Source: Nocardioides daejeonensis (GTDB lineage: Bacteria > Actinomycetota > Actinomycetes > Propionibacteriales > Nocardioidaceae). From it: 64,000 bases of DNA. The stretch lies in assembly GCF_003194585.1 (NCBI RefSeq), contig NZ_QHKZ01000002.1, positions 310,001 through 374,000 on the forward strand. The letters run 5' to 3'. Position numbers and translations under genes: made by a program. The notes beneath the pieces are model-generated. The model was not told where the DNA came from. It was given only the letters and a program-made list of their open reading frames with translations, and searched no databases. Within the stretch, counting starts at the first letter, position 1; the number at the start of each line of letters is the position of its first letter. Positions 43,629 through 52,138 of this stretch are shown in pieces.

Positions 43629-44228
43629 TCAGGAGAAGTCGAGGCTGGCGGTGCGGCTGCGCTTCAGCTCGAAGAAGTAGGGGTAGTCGGCAAGTGCGAC
43701 CGAGGCGTCCCACAGCACTCCGGCCTGCTCCCCACGCGGGATCGAGGTGAGCACGGGGCCGAAGAAGGCGGTGCCTCCGATCGAGATGACGGGGGTGCCG
43801 ACCTCCTCCCCCACCTGGTCCATGCCTTCGTGGTGCGAACGCTTGACCGCCTCGTCGAGGTCGCTGGAGTCGGCAGCGTCGAGCAGTTCAGCCGGCAGGC
43901 CCGCCTCGACCAGCGCCTCGGCAAGCACCTCCCGATCGAGAGTCCGGCCACCGGGGTGCACCCGGTTGCCGATCGCGGTGTAGAGCGGCAACAGCGCTTC
44001 GTTACCGTGCGCCTGCTCCGCTGCCAACAGGACCCGCACCGGCTCCCAGCCGTGGGCGAGGAACTGCCGGTACTCGTCGGGGATCTCCTTGTCCTGGTTC
44101 AGATAGGCCAGGCTCATCACGTGCCAGGTGACCTCGACGTCGCGGACCTGCTGCACTTCCAGCATCCAGCGCGAGGTGATCCAGGCGAACGGGCACAGCG
44201 GGTCGAACCAGAAGTCAGCTTTGCTCAT
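43629..44228 (-). CDS. DsbA-family oxidoreductase, Rv2466c (mycothiol-dependent nitroreductase) homologue
   Basis: A 199-residue thioredoxin-fold protein, ATG at 44228 (MSKADFWFDPLCPFAW). Close similarity to mycobacterial Rv2466c is visible along the chain: ITSRWMLEV, VMSLAYLN, AEQAHG, KRSHHEGMDQVGEEVGTPVI, AFFGPVLTSIPRGE, LWDASVALADYPYFFELKR. The M. tuberculosis protein has a CPWC active site; here it is C12-P-F-A15, so the resolving cysteine is missing and a monothiol (mycothiolation) mechanism is implied. In M. tuberculosis this gene neighbours pepN; here a 17-kb island separates them. Confidence 0.92.
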   Translation of the reverse strand: MSKADFWFDPLCPFAWITSRWMLEVQQVRDVEVTWHVMSLAYLNQDKEIPDEYRQFLAHGWEPVRVLLAAEQAHGNEALLPLYTAIGNRVHPGGRTLDREVLAEALVEAGLPAELLDAADSSDLDEAVKRSHHEGMDQVGEEVGTPVISIGGTAFFGPVLTSIPRGEQAGVLWDASVALADYPYFFELKRSRTASLDFS

Positions 44229-44377
44229 GTCTGCGCAACGTGTCGCGCCGCCGGGTTTGTTCCGGAAATCCTGGAAACATGCCAAAGACTTGATGGGAAC
44301 GCGTCACTCAGTCAGTCACGCACACCAGAAGGCACGCGCGCAGGACCTGTGCGGAGTCGAAATCCGCCTTCGGCTGA

Positions 44378-45589
44378 TCACCCTGCGATGTCACGCCCCA
44401 GGATGTTCCTAGCGACAATCCACCACTGGATCTCATTGGCGCCTTCGTAGATCTCACCGATCTTCGAGTCCCGATAGATATGCTCCACCGGATCGAAGTC
44501 CTCACTGCTACCGAGTTCGGCAATGAACCCGAGTCCGCCATGAGCTTGGATCGCGTCACGCGCCATGTGCACCGACAGTTCGGTGCCCAGCGCCTTGGCC
44601 ATGGCCGCTTCCGGTTCAGGGAAGGAGGTGCCGGAGTCCAGACGCAAAGCGGCTTTGAGATACAGCGTTCGCGCGCTCTCCAACTCGGCCGCCCGGCGCG
44701 CCATCAACATCTGCCAGTGCTGCTTGGTTCCCAGCGGGGCACCGAACACTTGACGCCGCTTCAGGTGCTCAGCAGTCTTGTCGAAAGCAGATTGCGCCAT
44801 CCCCACGCCAGCTGCGGCGATCCCTATCCGTCCATACGTCAACGTGGACAGCGCCACACGGAGGCCACCCCCCTCAGTTCCCAGCAGCGCATCATCGGAC
44901 AGCTTGACCGAGTCCAAACGCACGTCCGCCGTCAACTGACCCCGGTTTCCCATCTTGCGGTCGGGCTGTCCCACCGACACCCCCGGCAGGCTGGTGTCCA
45001 CGATGAAGGTGCTCAGCGAGGAGCCAGTGCGGGCCAGCACAACGATCACGTCAGCCACCGGCGAGTTGGTGATCCACCGCTTGACGCCAGCCAGAGTCCA
45101 GCCGTGGTCAGTCCGTGTGGCAACCGTCTTGATGGCTTCTGGGGAAAGATCCGTGGAGGATCCGGGCTCGCTGGTGGCGAAGGCACCCACGCTGCTCCCA
45201 TCCAGTAGACGAGGCAGCCAACGCTGTCGCTGCTCATCGACGCCTTGGTTGAGTGCGTTGCCAGCCAAGATGCAGTGCACGTCGAAGATGGCAGCCACGC
45301 TGTTCGAGTGATACGCCAACTCCTCGACCACCGAGGCGGTGGCGGTGGCAGGGTGGCGCAGTCCACGGCCTCCGACGTCGCGGGGGAACGGCACCCTCAT
45401 CAGGCCCGACAGCGCGAGCGCATCGAACACGTCTTGCGGGAAGCCCTCCACTCGCTCGTCACCGTTGGCGATCATCCTCGCCCTGGGGCGCACCACACGG
45501 TCAGAGATCGCCCTGGCCTCGGCTCGGATCGCCTGAGTCTCTTCTGGGCTGAGCATGTCGTGGTACATCACGTCGGCGTAGCGGTTCAT
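44378..45589 (-). CDS. Acyl-CoA dehydrogenase
   Basis: A 403-residue FAD enzyme for alpha,beta-dehydrogenation of an acyl-CoA. ATG at 45589 after GAGGAAT. Motifs: AFATSEPGSSTD (FAD/substrate), GVKRWITNSP, YGRIGIAAAGVGMAQ, and C-terminal IYEGANEIQ with catalytic Glu. It is the last gene of the island operon; its first 89 bp overlap the end of the alpha/beta hydrolase gene. Substrate unknown. Confidence 0.93.
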   Translation of the reverse strand: MNRYADVMYHDMLSPEETQAIRAEARAISDRVVRPRARMIANGDERVEGFPQDVFDALALSGLMRVPFPRDVGGRGLRHPATATASVVEELAYHSNSVAAIFDVHCILAGNALNQGVDEQRQRWLPRLLDGSSVGAFATSEPGSSTDLSPEAIKTVATRTDHGWTLAGVKRWITNSPVADVIVVLARTGSSLSTFIVDTSLPGVSVGQPDRKMGNRGQLTADVRLDSVKLSDDALLGTEGGGLRVALSTLTYGRIGIAAAGVGMAQSAFDKTAEHLKRRQVFGAPLGTKQHWQMLMARRAAELESARTLYLKAALRLDSGTSFPEPEAAMAKALGTELSVHMARDAIQAHGGLGFIAELGSSEDFDPVEHIYRDSKIGEIYEGANEIQWWIVARNILGRDIAG

Positions 45590-46463
45590 GGGTATTCCTC
45601 AGGTTCGATGATGGTCGGCCAGTGTTGGAAGCGAGCGAGACGACAAAGGACTCGAGCGCCGCCGCGAAAACACCGTTGTGTTCGGCGGTGATCATGTGTC
45701 CGGCGCCTGCCACCTCGGCGACAGTGATGTTCGGGTTGATCCGTGGCAATTCATCAAGGGTGCTGGCGGGCACGATGTCGGAGCGTTCGCCGCGCAGCAT
45801 CAGAACAGGAACCGTGACAGCGGACAACGCAGCGGTCATCCGAGACTGATCATGGAAGTCACCGACCGTGGCGGCAAACAGCGGGTCCCAATGCCAATAC
45901 CAACGTCCGTCCGGTCCCATCTCCAGGTTCCTGATCGTCGAGCGCAGACTCGGCTTCCGGTGCACGGCGTACTCACTCAGCACGGCGTGCGCTTCCTCCG
46001 CACTGACGAAACCTGGCGCCGACCTTCCAAAGAAGGCGTGCACCCGACTGAGCCCGTCCAGATTCACCTGCGGCGCCACATCGACCAGCACGATCCCCTG
46101 GCAGATCCCCGGTCCACGCTCACCCTCGGCGATCAACGAAACGATTCCGCCCATCGAGGATCCGACCAACACTGGCGGCCTCGGTAGAGCTGCACATACC
46201 CGAACTACGTCGTCGGCCATGTCTTCATGGGTGTAGCGGCTTTCTCTGGTCCGGTCACTGGCGCCATGCCCGCGTTGATCGACGGTCAGGGTGGTGAAGC
46301 CGCGCGCGGCAAGCGAGCGCGCAGGTTCAGCCCAAGCGTGACGGTTCTGCCCACCACCGTGGAGAAAGACGATCGCAGTTCCCAGGCCAGTCCCCCACTG
46401 CTGTCCCCGCAGTCGCCCGCCATCTCCCCGCAGAAAGAACCTGCCGAACGATTCCGGTGCCAC
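45501..46463 (-). CDS. Alpha/beta hydrolase, island operon
   Basis: A 320-residue protein. Core fold 20-280: IVFLHGGGQNRHAW, VDQRGHGASD, nucleophile S103 in VGSSMGG, LRGERSDIV and catalytic His in GAGHMITAEHN. The fold is complete at about FVVSLAS (residue 278). The remaining 40 or so residues are Arg/Pro/Asn-rich and overlap the acyl-CoA dehydrogenase start, so they look like run-on sequence rather than domain. Could be an esterase, C-C hydrolase or thioesterase. It is 6 bp after the crotonase gene. Confidence 0.87.
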   Translation of the reverse strand: MAPESFGRFFLRGDGGRLRGQQWGTGLGTAIVFLHGGGQNRHAWAEPARSLAARGFTTLTVDQRGHGASDRTRESRYTHEDMADDVVRVCAALPRPPVLVGSSMGGIVSLIAEGERGPGICQGIVLVDVAPQVNLDGLSRVHAFFGRSAPGFVSAEEAHAVLSEYAVHRKPSLRSTIRNLEMGPDGRWYWHWDPLFAATVGDFHDQSRMTAALSAVTVPVLMLRGERSDIVPASTLDELPRINPNITVAEVAGAGHMITAEHNGVFAAALESFVVSLASNTGRPSSNLRNTHEPLRRRDVPRHAQPRRDSGDPSRGQGDL

Positions 46464-46469
46464 CGGCCA

Positions 46470-47312
46470 TCAGCGCCCGACGTACGACGCAGTTCCGCGG
46501 GTGCGGAATGCCTGCAACGCCGCGGCAGCGTCCTGTGTCCGGAATGCTGCCCGCTGGGTGTCCCACTCCAGCGCCAACTGATCGAGCAAGCTGTTGTCCA
46601 TCGACTTGCGCAGCGCACGCACCGTTGCGCGGACGGCCAGCGGAGGCAGCACGGCGATGTCACGGCCCATTGCCAAGGCCGCTTCCAACGCGGCACCTTC
46701 GCCGACCAGGTCGTCGACAAGACCCCATTCGTGCGCCTGCTCGGCAGTGACCCGCCGGTTCCGAAGCAAAATCTCCGCGGCCCTTCCTGGCCCCACCACA
46801 CGGGACAGGAAGTAGCTGGTACCCAAGTCAGGCCCGACCCCGATGCCGATGAAGGCGGACTTGAACAACGCTCGCGGCGAGGCGATGCGGTAGTCGTGTA
46901 GCAACGCGAACCCAAGGCCACCGCCCGCAGCGGCACCTTCAATTGCTGCGATGAGAGGCTTCTGGCAGCGAAGGAACTCCACCACCCAAGTGCCCACGCC
47001 CAACTCGTCGAATGCTCGCCGGGCGACGCTGCCTGAAAGCAGTTCGTCACGCCCGTGCATCAATCCGTCCCAGAATGAACGGTCCGCGTCGCCGGCTGGG
47101 CCGAATTCGAGGATCGAATGGTCGGCTCCTGCACACCAGGCTCCCTGCGAACTGGTGGTGATGATCGCGTGGACACTAGGGTCCGTCTCGAACTCGCGCA
47201 CTGCTTGCAGGATGCCCGGGAAGAAGTCGCCTCCCGCTGCGTTGTTCGCCTCGGGACGGTTGATGGTGATGACTCCGCACCCGTCGACCTTGGAGGTCTC
47301 GATGTCGGCCAT
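46470..47312 (-). CDS. Crotonase-family protein, isomerase-like
   Basis: A 280-residue enoyl-CoA hydratase/isomerase. Oxyanion-hole elements GAWCAGAD and IEGAAAGGGLGFALL are present. The first catalytic Glu of hydratases is replaced by Gly, while an Asp occurs at GVGPDLGTSYFL, the position used by PaaG-type isomerases; isomerase activity is therefore favoured over hydration. ATG at 47312, 20 bp after the acyl-CoA ligase gene. Confidence 0.88.
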   Translation of the reverse strand: MADIETSKVDGCGVITINRPEANNAAGGDFFPGILQAVREFETDPSVHAIITTSSQGAWCAGADHSILEFGPAGDADRSFWDGLMHGRDELLSGSVARRAFDELGVGTWVVEFLRCQKPLIAAIEGAAAGGGLGFALLHDYRIASPRALFKSAFIGIGVGPDLGTSYFLSRVVGPGRAAEILLRNRRVTAEQAHEWGLVDDLVGEGAALEAALAMGRDIAVLPPLAVRATVRALRKSMDNSLLDQLALEWDTQRAAFRTQDAAAALQAFRTRGTASYVGR

Positions 47313-47332
47313 GTGTGTTCACTTCTCCTTGT

Positions 47333-48898
47333 TCACTCGGACACGATGTTCTGTGCGACCACTCGTTCGCTGCGCAACCGCACCTTGTCGACCTTCCCGA
47401 AGGGGGTGAGCGGCAGCGAGGACACGACCTCGATCGACTTGGGCCGTTTGTACGCCGCCAGGTGCTCGGCGCAATAGGCACGAAGGATCACTTCGTCGAC
47501 GGTGGCGCCCGGCTCCACGACGATCAGCGCGTGGACGGCCTCGCCCCACTGGGCGTCGGGCAACCCGATGACTGAGGCGGACTGGACCCCGGGGATGGCG
47601 AACAGAGCCGTTTCCACCTCGATGGTGTAGACGTTCATGCCGCCCGAGATGATCATGTCCGCACGGCGGTCCCTGAGGTGAACGAATCCGTCGGCGCCAA
47701 TCGATCCGATGTCACCGGTGTTCAGCCATCCATCTGACAACGTCTCCTCCGTTTTGGCTGGGTCCCCGTAGTAGCCAGCCATGACGTACGGCGCAGCTAG
47801 GCAGATCTCACCAGTGCCGCTGCCACGCACCACACCGTCGTCGCCGCGCACTCCCACCTGACATAGCAGGCTGGGACGACCGGCCGATTCAAGTAGGGCT
47901 GGCTCATCGAGGGCTCGTTTGTGGTGGGCTTTGGTCAGCGCGGTCGCCCAGTTGGGACATTCTGTTTGCCCGAAGAGCTGAATCAGAATCGGGCCGAGCC
48001 GCTCAATGGCTTCCCGAAGCCGAGCAGCCCCGATGGGCGCGGCGCCGTACACGATCGTGCACAGACTCCACCTCGGAGGCTGCGCGGGAAGGTGATCCAG
48101 AAGACGGTAGAGAGTGGTCGGGACCATGAAGGTCCAGGTGATCTGGTGCCGCTCGGCGTACTGGACGAAGCGCTCAGGGTGAAAGCCAGTCTCCAGGTGG
48201 ACGGTGCCTCCGCGGATGAGTGCGGCAGCGGCGAACAGCCCGGCCGAGTGGGACAGTGGCGTGCAGAGATAGAGTTGCTCACCTGCACCGATCTCGCCCT
48301 CCAGCGCGTTGGCCAATAGGTTCGTAGCCACGCTGCATCGTGGATGCACAACCCCCTTCGGCTTTCCCGTGGTGCCTCCGGTGAAGTACATGACGGCGGG
48401 ACTGGTGGGGCTGCCCGGCTCGCCCAGCTCGCCGAAAGGGAACTGGGCCGGCGCCCCGGGGAGACGGTGCAGGTGCAGTTCTAGGCCTGGCACCTGGGAG
48501 ACCTCGGAAGGAGTGTGGAGGTCGAACCCGATCGAGGGAAGCACAGCCAGGGCACTAGCGCCGCTGATCTGGATGATCTCGCGGATGTCGGCTTCGGTGA
48601 GCATCTGATTGACCGGCACTTTGACCGCACCGGTCCTGATCAGCGCGATGTCAGCAGCCAGGTAGTCCACGGTGTTGCCGAGGTGAAGGACCACTCGGTC
48701 GCCTGCGCAGATGCCGGCGCCACGCAGTGCGTCCTCCACTGCTTCGGCGAGCCGGTTGAGTTCACGGTACGTCGTGGTGCTACCTCCGGCGACCACGGCC
48801 GGGTCGTCGCCGCCGCGGATCAGGGCCCTGTCAACCAGCACCCCCAGGTCGGCCTCCCACAACTGCGGCAGGCCCGAGGTGGCTGTGATTGGCTGCAT
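47333..48898 (-). CDS. Acyl-CoA synthetase (AMP-forming)
   Basis: A 521-residue ANL-family ligase, ATG at 48898 sharing its A with the preceding stop. ATP-binding loop YFTGGTTGKPKGVVH, then QLFGQTECPN, DGWLNTGDIG, RRADMIISGGMNVYTIEVE and catalytic Lys in PLTPFGKVDKVRLR. Converts a carboxylate, ATP and CoA to acyl-CoA. Shorter than the second ligase at 52135, so the two probably act on different acids or at different steps. Confidence 0.92.
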   Translation of the reverse strand: MQPITATSGLPQLWEADLGVLVDRALIRGGDDPAVVAGGSTTTYRELNRLAEAVEDALRGAGICAGDRVVLHLGNTVDYLAADIALIRTGAVKVPVNQMLTEADIREIIQISGASALAVLPSIGFDLHTPSEVSQVPGLELHLHRLPGAPAQFPFGELGEPGSPTSPAVMYFTGGTTGKPKGVVHPRCSVATNLLANALEGEIGAGEQLYLCTPLSHSAGLFAAAALIRGGTVHLETGFHPERFVQYAERHQITWTFMVPTTLYRLLDHLPAQPPRWSLCTIVYGAAPIGAARLREAIERLGPILIQLFGQTECPNWATALTKAHHKRALDEPALLESAGRPSLLCQVGVRGDDGVVRGSGTGEICLAAPYVMAGYYGDPAKTEETLSDGWLNTGDIGSIGADGFVHLRDRRADMIISGGMNVYTIEVETALFAIPGVQSASVIGLPDAQWGEAVHALIVVEPGATVDEVILRAYCAEHLAAYKRPKSIEVVSSLPLTPFGKVDKVRLRSERVVAQNIVSE

Positions 48899-50055
48899 CA
48901 GTAGGACCTCGGGAGGTCCAAGAGGTTCTGGGCTACGAAGTTGAGCCCCATCTCCTCGCTGATGGGGGCCAGACGGCACAACCTGGTCAGGCCGTACAGC
49001 GAGGTCAGTCCGTATTCAAGCGCCAGTCCGTTGCCCCCGTGAGTCTGCACAGCACGGTCGAAGGCGTACGCCGCGCATTCGGCCGCGGCGAGCTTGGCGA
49101 TGTTGGCTGCTGCCCCCGCCTCCAGATCCTGGTCACCCTGGTCGTAGAACCAGGCGGCCTTCTGGGTCATCAGCCGCGCTTGCTCGAGCTTCACATGGAC
49201 CCAGGCCAGAGGGTGAGCGATGCCTTGGTGTGCGCCAATCGGCTGGCCCCAGACGTCACGCTGTTTGGCGTAGGCCACCGACTTATCCAGGAAGTAGCGG
49301 GACAATCCGCAAGCGATCGCCGCGACGATGATCCGTTCTGGGTTGAGTCCGGAGAAGACACTGGTCAGGCCGCGGTCACGCTGCCCCACCAGCCGCTCGG
49401 CCGGCACGAGCACGTTATCCAGATGCACGGTGAACTGACGTTCTGGTGCCCCCAAGGCTGTGGGGATGGGGCTCATCGAGAGCCCCTCGCTGGCGGCGTC
49501 GACGACGAAGAGCGACAGGGCGCCCTTGTGCTGGTCTCCGCCGGTGCGCGCGACCACCAAGATGGCCTCGGCCTGGTCGGCGCCGGAGATGTAGTACTTC
49601 TGGCCGTTGAGTCGGTAGATGTCGCCTTCTTGGACTGCAGTGGTGGTGATCTGATGGGAGTTGGATCCCGCGTCCGGCTCAGTGAGGGCAAACACTACGA
49701 CGATCTCGCCGCTGGCCATCCGAGGAAGGAAGTGCTGCTTGATCTCTTCGCTGGCGTGACGGCGCAGGATGGAGGCGACGATGGCTGGAGAAATGATCGT
49801 CATGGGTGAGGGACAGCCACCGGCGGCCATCTCTTCTGCCATGATCGCCAACTCGCGGATCCCGTAGCCCATCCCGCCGTACTTCTCGGGGGTGTTGGCG
49901 CCGACGAACCCAGCCCCTGCAAGCTCTTGCCAGAGTTCGGTGGCGTGGCCGCCGGACTGAGCCTGCTCCACGTAGTACTGATGCCCGAATCGGCCCACGA
50001 TGGTGGCTGCTGTTTCGGCGAGAGCTCGGTGTTCGTTGCTAACGGTGAAGTCCAT
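48898..50055 (-). CDS. Acyl-CoA dehydrogenase (second, APISEEM-type)
   Basis: A 385-residue FAD enzyme; ATG at 50055 with AGGAG upstream. FALTEPDAGSNSHQ and LNGQKYYISGAD are the FAD contacts. The C terminus reads RLAPISEEMGLNFVAQ instead of the common EGTNE-type motif, defining a separate acyl-CoA dehydrogenase subgroup; the catalytic base is probably a Glu in that segment. Lies 53 bp after the permease gene livM. Confidence 0.92.
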   Translation of the reverse strand: MDFTVSNEHRALAETAATIVGRFGHQYYVEQAQSGGHATELWQELAGAGFVGANTPEKYGGMGYGIRELAIMAEEMAAGGCPSPMTIISPAIVASILRRHASEEIKQHFLPRMASGEIVVVFALTEPDAGSNSHQITTTAVQEGDIYRLNGQKYYISGADQAEAILVVARTGGDQHKGALSLFVVDAASEGLSMSPIPTALGAPERQFTVHLDNVLVPAERLVGQRDRGLTSVFSGLNPERIIVAAIACGLSRYFLDKSVAYAKQRDVWGQPIGAHQGIAHPLAWVHVKLEQARLMTQKAAWFYDQGDQDLEAGAAANIAKLAAAECAAYAFDRAVQTHGGNGLALEYGLTSLYGLTRLCRLAPISEEMGLNFVAQNLLDLPRSY

Positions 50056-50108
50056 AGTCGGGTTCTCCTGGAGAAGGTGACTCGAAGTGGGTGATGACGG
50101 CAGGCGTG

Positions 50109-51239
50109 TTACTTGACGGGCCAAGTGGTGAAGTAGCGCTTGACGCGACTCCAGATGCCCCGCAGGCCGCGCGGTTCGAAGAGCATGAAGACAATGACGG
50201 TGGCGCCGAACACGAACAGGACGATGTCGCCCTCTTGGAGGGAGGAGTCGCGGAGGAATGGCAGTTCGGCCAGCTCTGCGGCTAGCGGGCGGCCGGATGC
50301 GAACAGGATCGCGCCCAGGACTGCTCCCATCACGGTGCCAAGCCCGCCGATGAAGATCATCGCTACGAACTCCATCGACAGATGCAGGTCGAATGGCGGG
50401 TCGACGGTCAGGTAAGTCTGCTTCCAGCCCCACATCGCGCCGGCCACACCGGCATAGAACGAGGAGAGTCCGAAGGCTGCCGTCTTGACCCACTTGACGC
50501 GGATGCCCAGCACGCTGGCTGCGATGTCGCCGGACCCGACGGCGGCCATAGCTCGTCCCATCCGGGTCCGCAGCACGTTGCGGGCAAACAGGCAGGCGGC
50601 CACAGTGACCAGGAGGAACACGACGTACATCTGGACGTCACGCCCCATGAAGACACCGCCGATCTCCCATGGTTCCCTGCCGAATCCGGCCTCGGCCTTC
50701 TCCATCGGGGTCATGTTCTCCGGGTCATCGACGAAGCCGTTGAACATCGGGACGGCTGTGCCGCGGTGGCCTCCGCTGATGTCAGTCCAGCGCAATAGCA
50801 CGTGCTGGATGACGAAAACCAGGCCCAGGGTCACGATCGCGAGGTAGAGCCCCTTGAGTCGGAACGCGAAGGGTGCGATGAGCACGCCGACCAGGGCGGA
50901 GATCAGGCCGGCCAATGGCAGCACGACCCACCAAGGCAGCCCGAAGTCCAGAGCCAGGTTGGCCGCCGCGAACCCGCCGACGGCGAGGAAGGCTGCATGC
51001 CCCAGGGAAAGTTGCCCGGTGACGCCGGAGAGCAGCATCAGCCCGACAGCGCCGACGATGAAGATCTGGGCTTGGATGGCGACTCCGACCCATTCGGGTG
51101 CGATCGATCCGTTACCCATGGCCAGCGGCACTGCGACGATGAGGATGAGACCGGCGATGAGCCAGGCGGCGCGGGCCCACTTGCCGTCGTCGACGCGGAC
51201 GAGGTGGGCATAGCTGGTCGGGATGGGACGGTCAGGCAT
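50109..51239 (-). CDS. livM: Branched-chain-type ABC permease, LivM-like
   Basis: A 376-residue membrane protein with eight to ten helices. The family motif GVTGQLSLGHAAFLAVGGFAA is at about 70-90, the coupling region with RTRMGRAMAAVGSGDIAASVLGI follows, and IFIGGLGTVMGAVLGA is near the C terminus. ATG at 51239 shares a base with the LivH stop. Forms the translocation pore with LivH. The substrate need not be an amino acid; many such systems import carboxylates. Confidence 0.93.
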   Translation of the reverse strand: MPDRPIPTSYAHLVRVDDGKWARAAWLIAGLILIVAVPLAMGNGSIAPEWVGVAIQAQIFIVGAVGLMLLSGVTGQLSLGHAAFLAVGGFAAANLALDFGLPWWVVLPLAGLISALVGVLIAPFAFRLKGLYLAIVTLGLVFVIQHVLLRWTDISGGHRGTAVPMFNGFVDDPENMTPMEKAEAGFGREPWEIGGVFMGRDVQMYVVFLLVTVAACLFARNVLRTRMGRAMAAVGSGDIAASVLGIRVKWVKTAAFGLSSFYAGVAGAMWGWKQTYLTVDPPFDLHLSMEFVAMIFIGGLGTVMGAVLGAILFASGRPLAAELAELPFLRDSSLQEGDIVLFVFGATVIVFMLFEPRGLRGIWSRVKRYFTTWPVK

Positions 51240-52138
51240 TACACACGCTCCAGTTCCTTGGTCCCGAACAGTCCGTGCGGCTTGATCATCAAGAAGGCGA
51301 TCATCACGATGAAGGCGAGCACGAGGTGGAACCCGATGCCGAAGTCACCCAGATGCGGGTTGACGTAGTACTCCCCGTGGACTTGCAGTAGACCGAGTGC
51401 GCTGCCGCCGATGATCGCGCCGACGGGGGATTCGAGTCCGCCGATGATCACTGCAGGGAACGCGCGGAAAGCCAGTAGCCCCATCGCGACGGTGGCGCTG
51501 CGCGGAAACATCGCCAAGAAGACTCCCGCGACGGCTCCGAGCGAGGCAGCGATTCCCCAGGTGAGCCCGAGGAGGCGTTCGACAGGGATGCCTAGGGCAA
51601 AGGCGGCCTCCTGGTCGTCAGCGACCGCCCGCATCGCCATGCCCATCGGGGTGCGTTGCATGACGAAGGCGAGGGTGCCGATCAGCACGATGGCGACCAG
51701 GATGGTGACCAGGTTGGTAAGGGTGAACTCGACGCCGCCCACTTCCACGATCTTCACCGGATCCCAGGGGGTGGGCATTGCTCTGGTGCTGGATCCGTAG
51801 ATCCACAGCACTGCCACCGAGAGGAGGAACCCGACGAAGATGGTGACGATGGAGCCGATGAATGGGGGCCGACCCAGCAGCTTGCGCATGATGACGCGTT
51901 CGATACCCATGCCCACCGCCATCATGACGAGCACGGTAAGCAGCAGCGCCACCGGCCAGGGCAGGACCGCCCAGGCGGCGAACGTCGTCATCAGGAAGGC
52001 ACCGAGGGTGGCGAACTCTCCTTGGGCGAAGTTGAGCAGCCCTGAACTGCGGTAGACCATGACGAACCCGACGGCGATCAGCGAATAGATCGCCCCGAGC
52101 GCAAGGCCGGCGATGGTCAATTCGGCGAACTGGGTCAT
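51239..52138 (-). CDS. livH: Branched-chain-type ABC permease, LivH-like
   Basis: A 299-residue permease. GLALGAIYSLIAVGFVMVYR, then LLNFAQGEFATLGAF (the LivH hallmark), and coupling-helix region RTPMGMAMRAVADDQEAAFALGI. ATG overlaps the downstream-read stop of the long-chain acyl-CoA ligase gene (ATGA). Partner of LivM. Confidence 0.93.
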   Translation of the reverse strand: MTQFAELTIAGLALGAIYSLIAVGFVMVYRSSGLLNFAQGEFATLGAFLMTTFAAWAVLPWPVALLLTVLVMMAVGMGIERVIMRKLLGRPPFIGSIVTIFVGFLLSVAVLWIYGSSTRAMPTPWDPVKIVEVGGVEFTLTNLVTILVAIVLIGTLAFVMQRTPMGMAMRAVADDQEAAFALGIPVERLLGLTWGIAASLGAVAGVFLAMFPRSATVAMGLLAFRAFPAVIIGGLESPVGAIIGGSALGLLQVHGEYYVNPHLGDFGIGFHLVLAFIVMIAFLMIKPHGLFGTKELERV

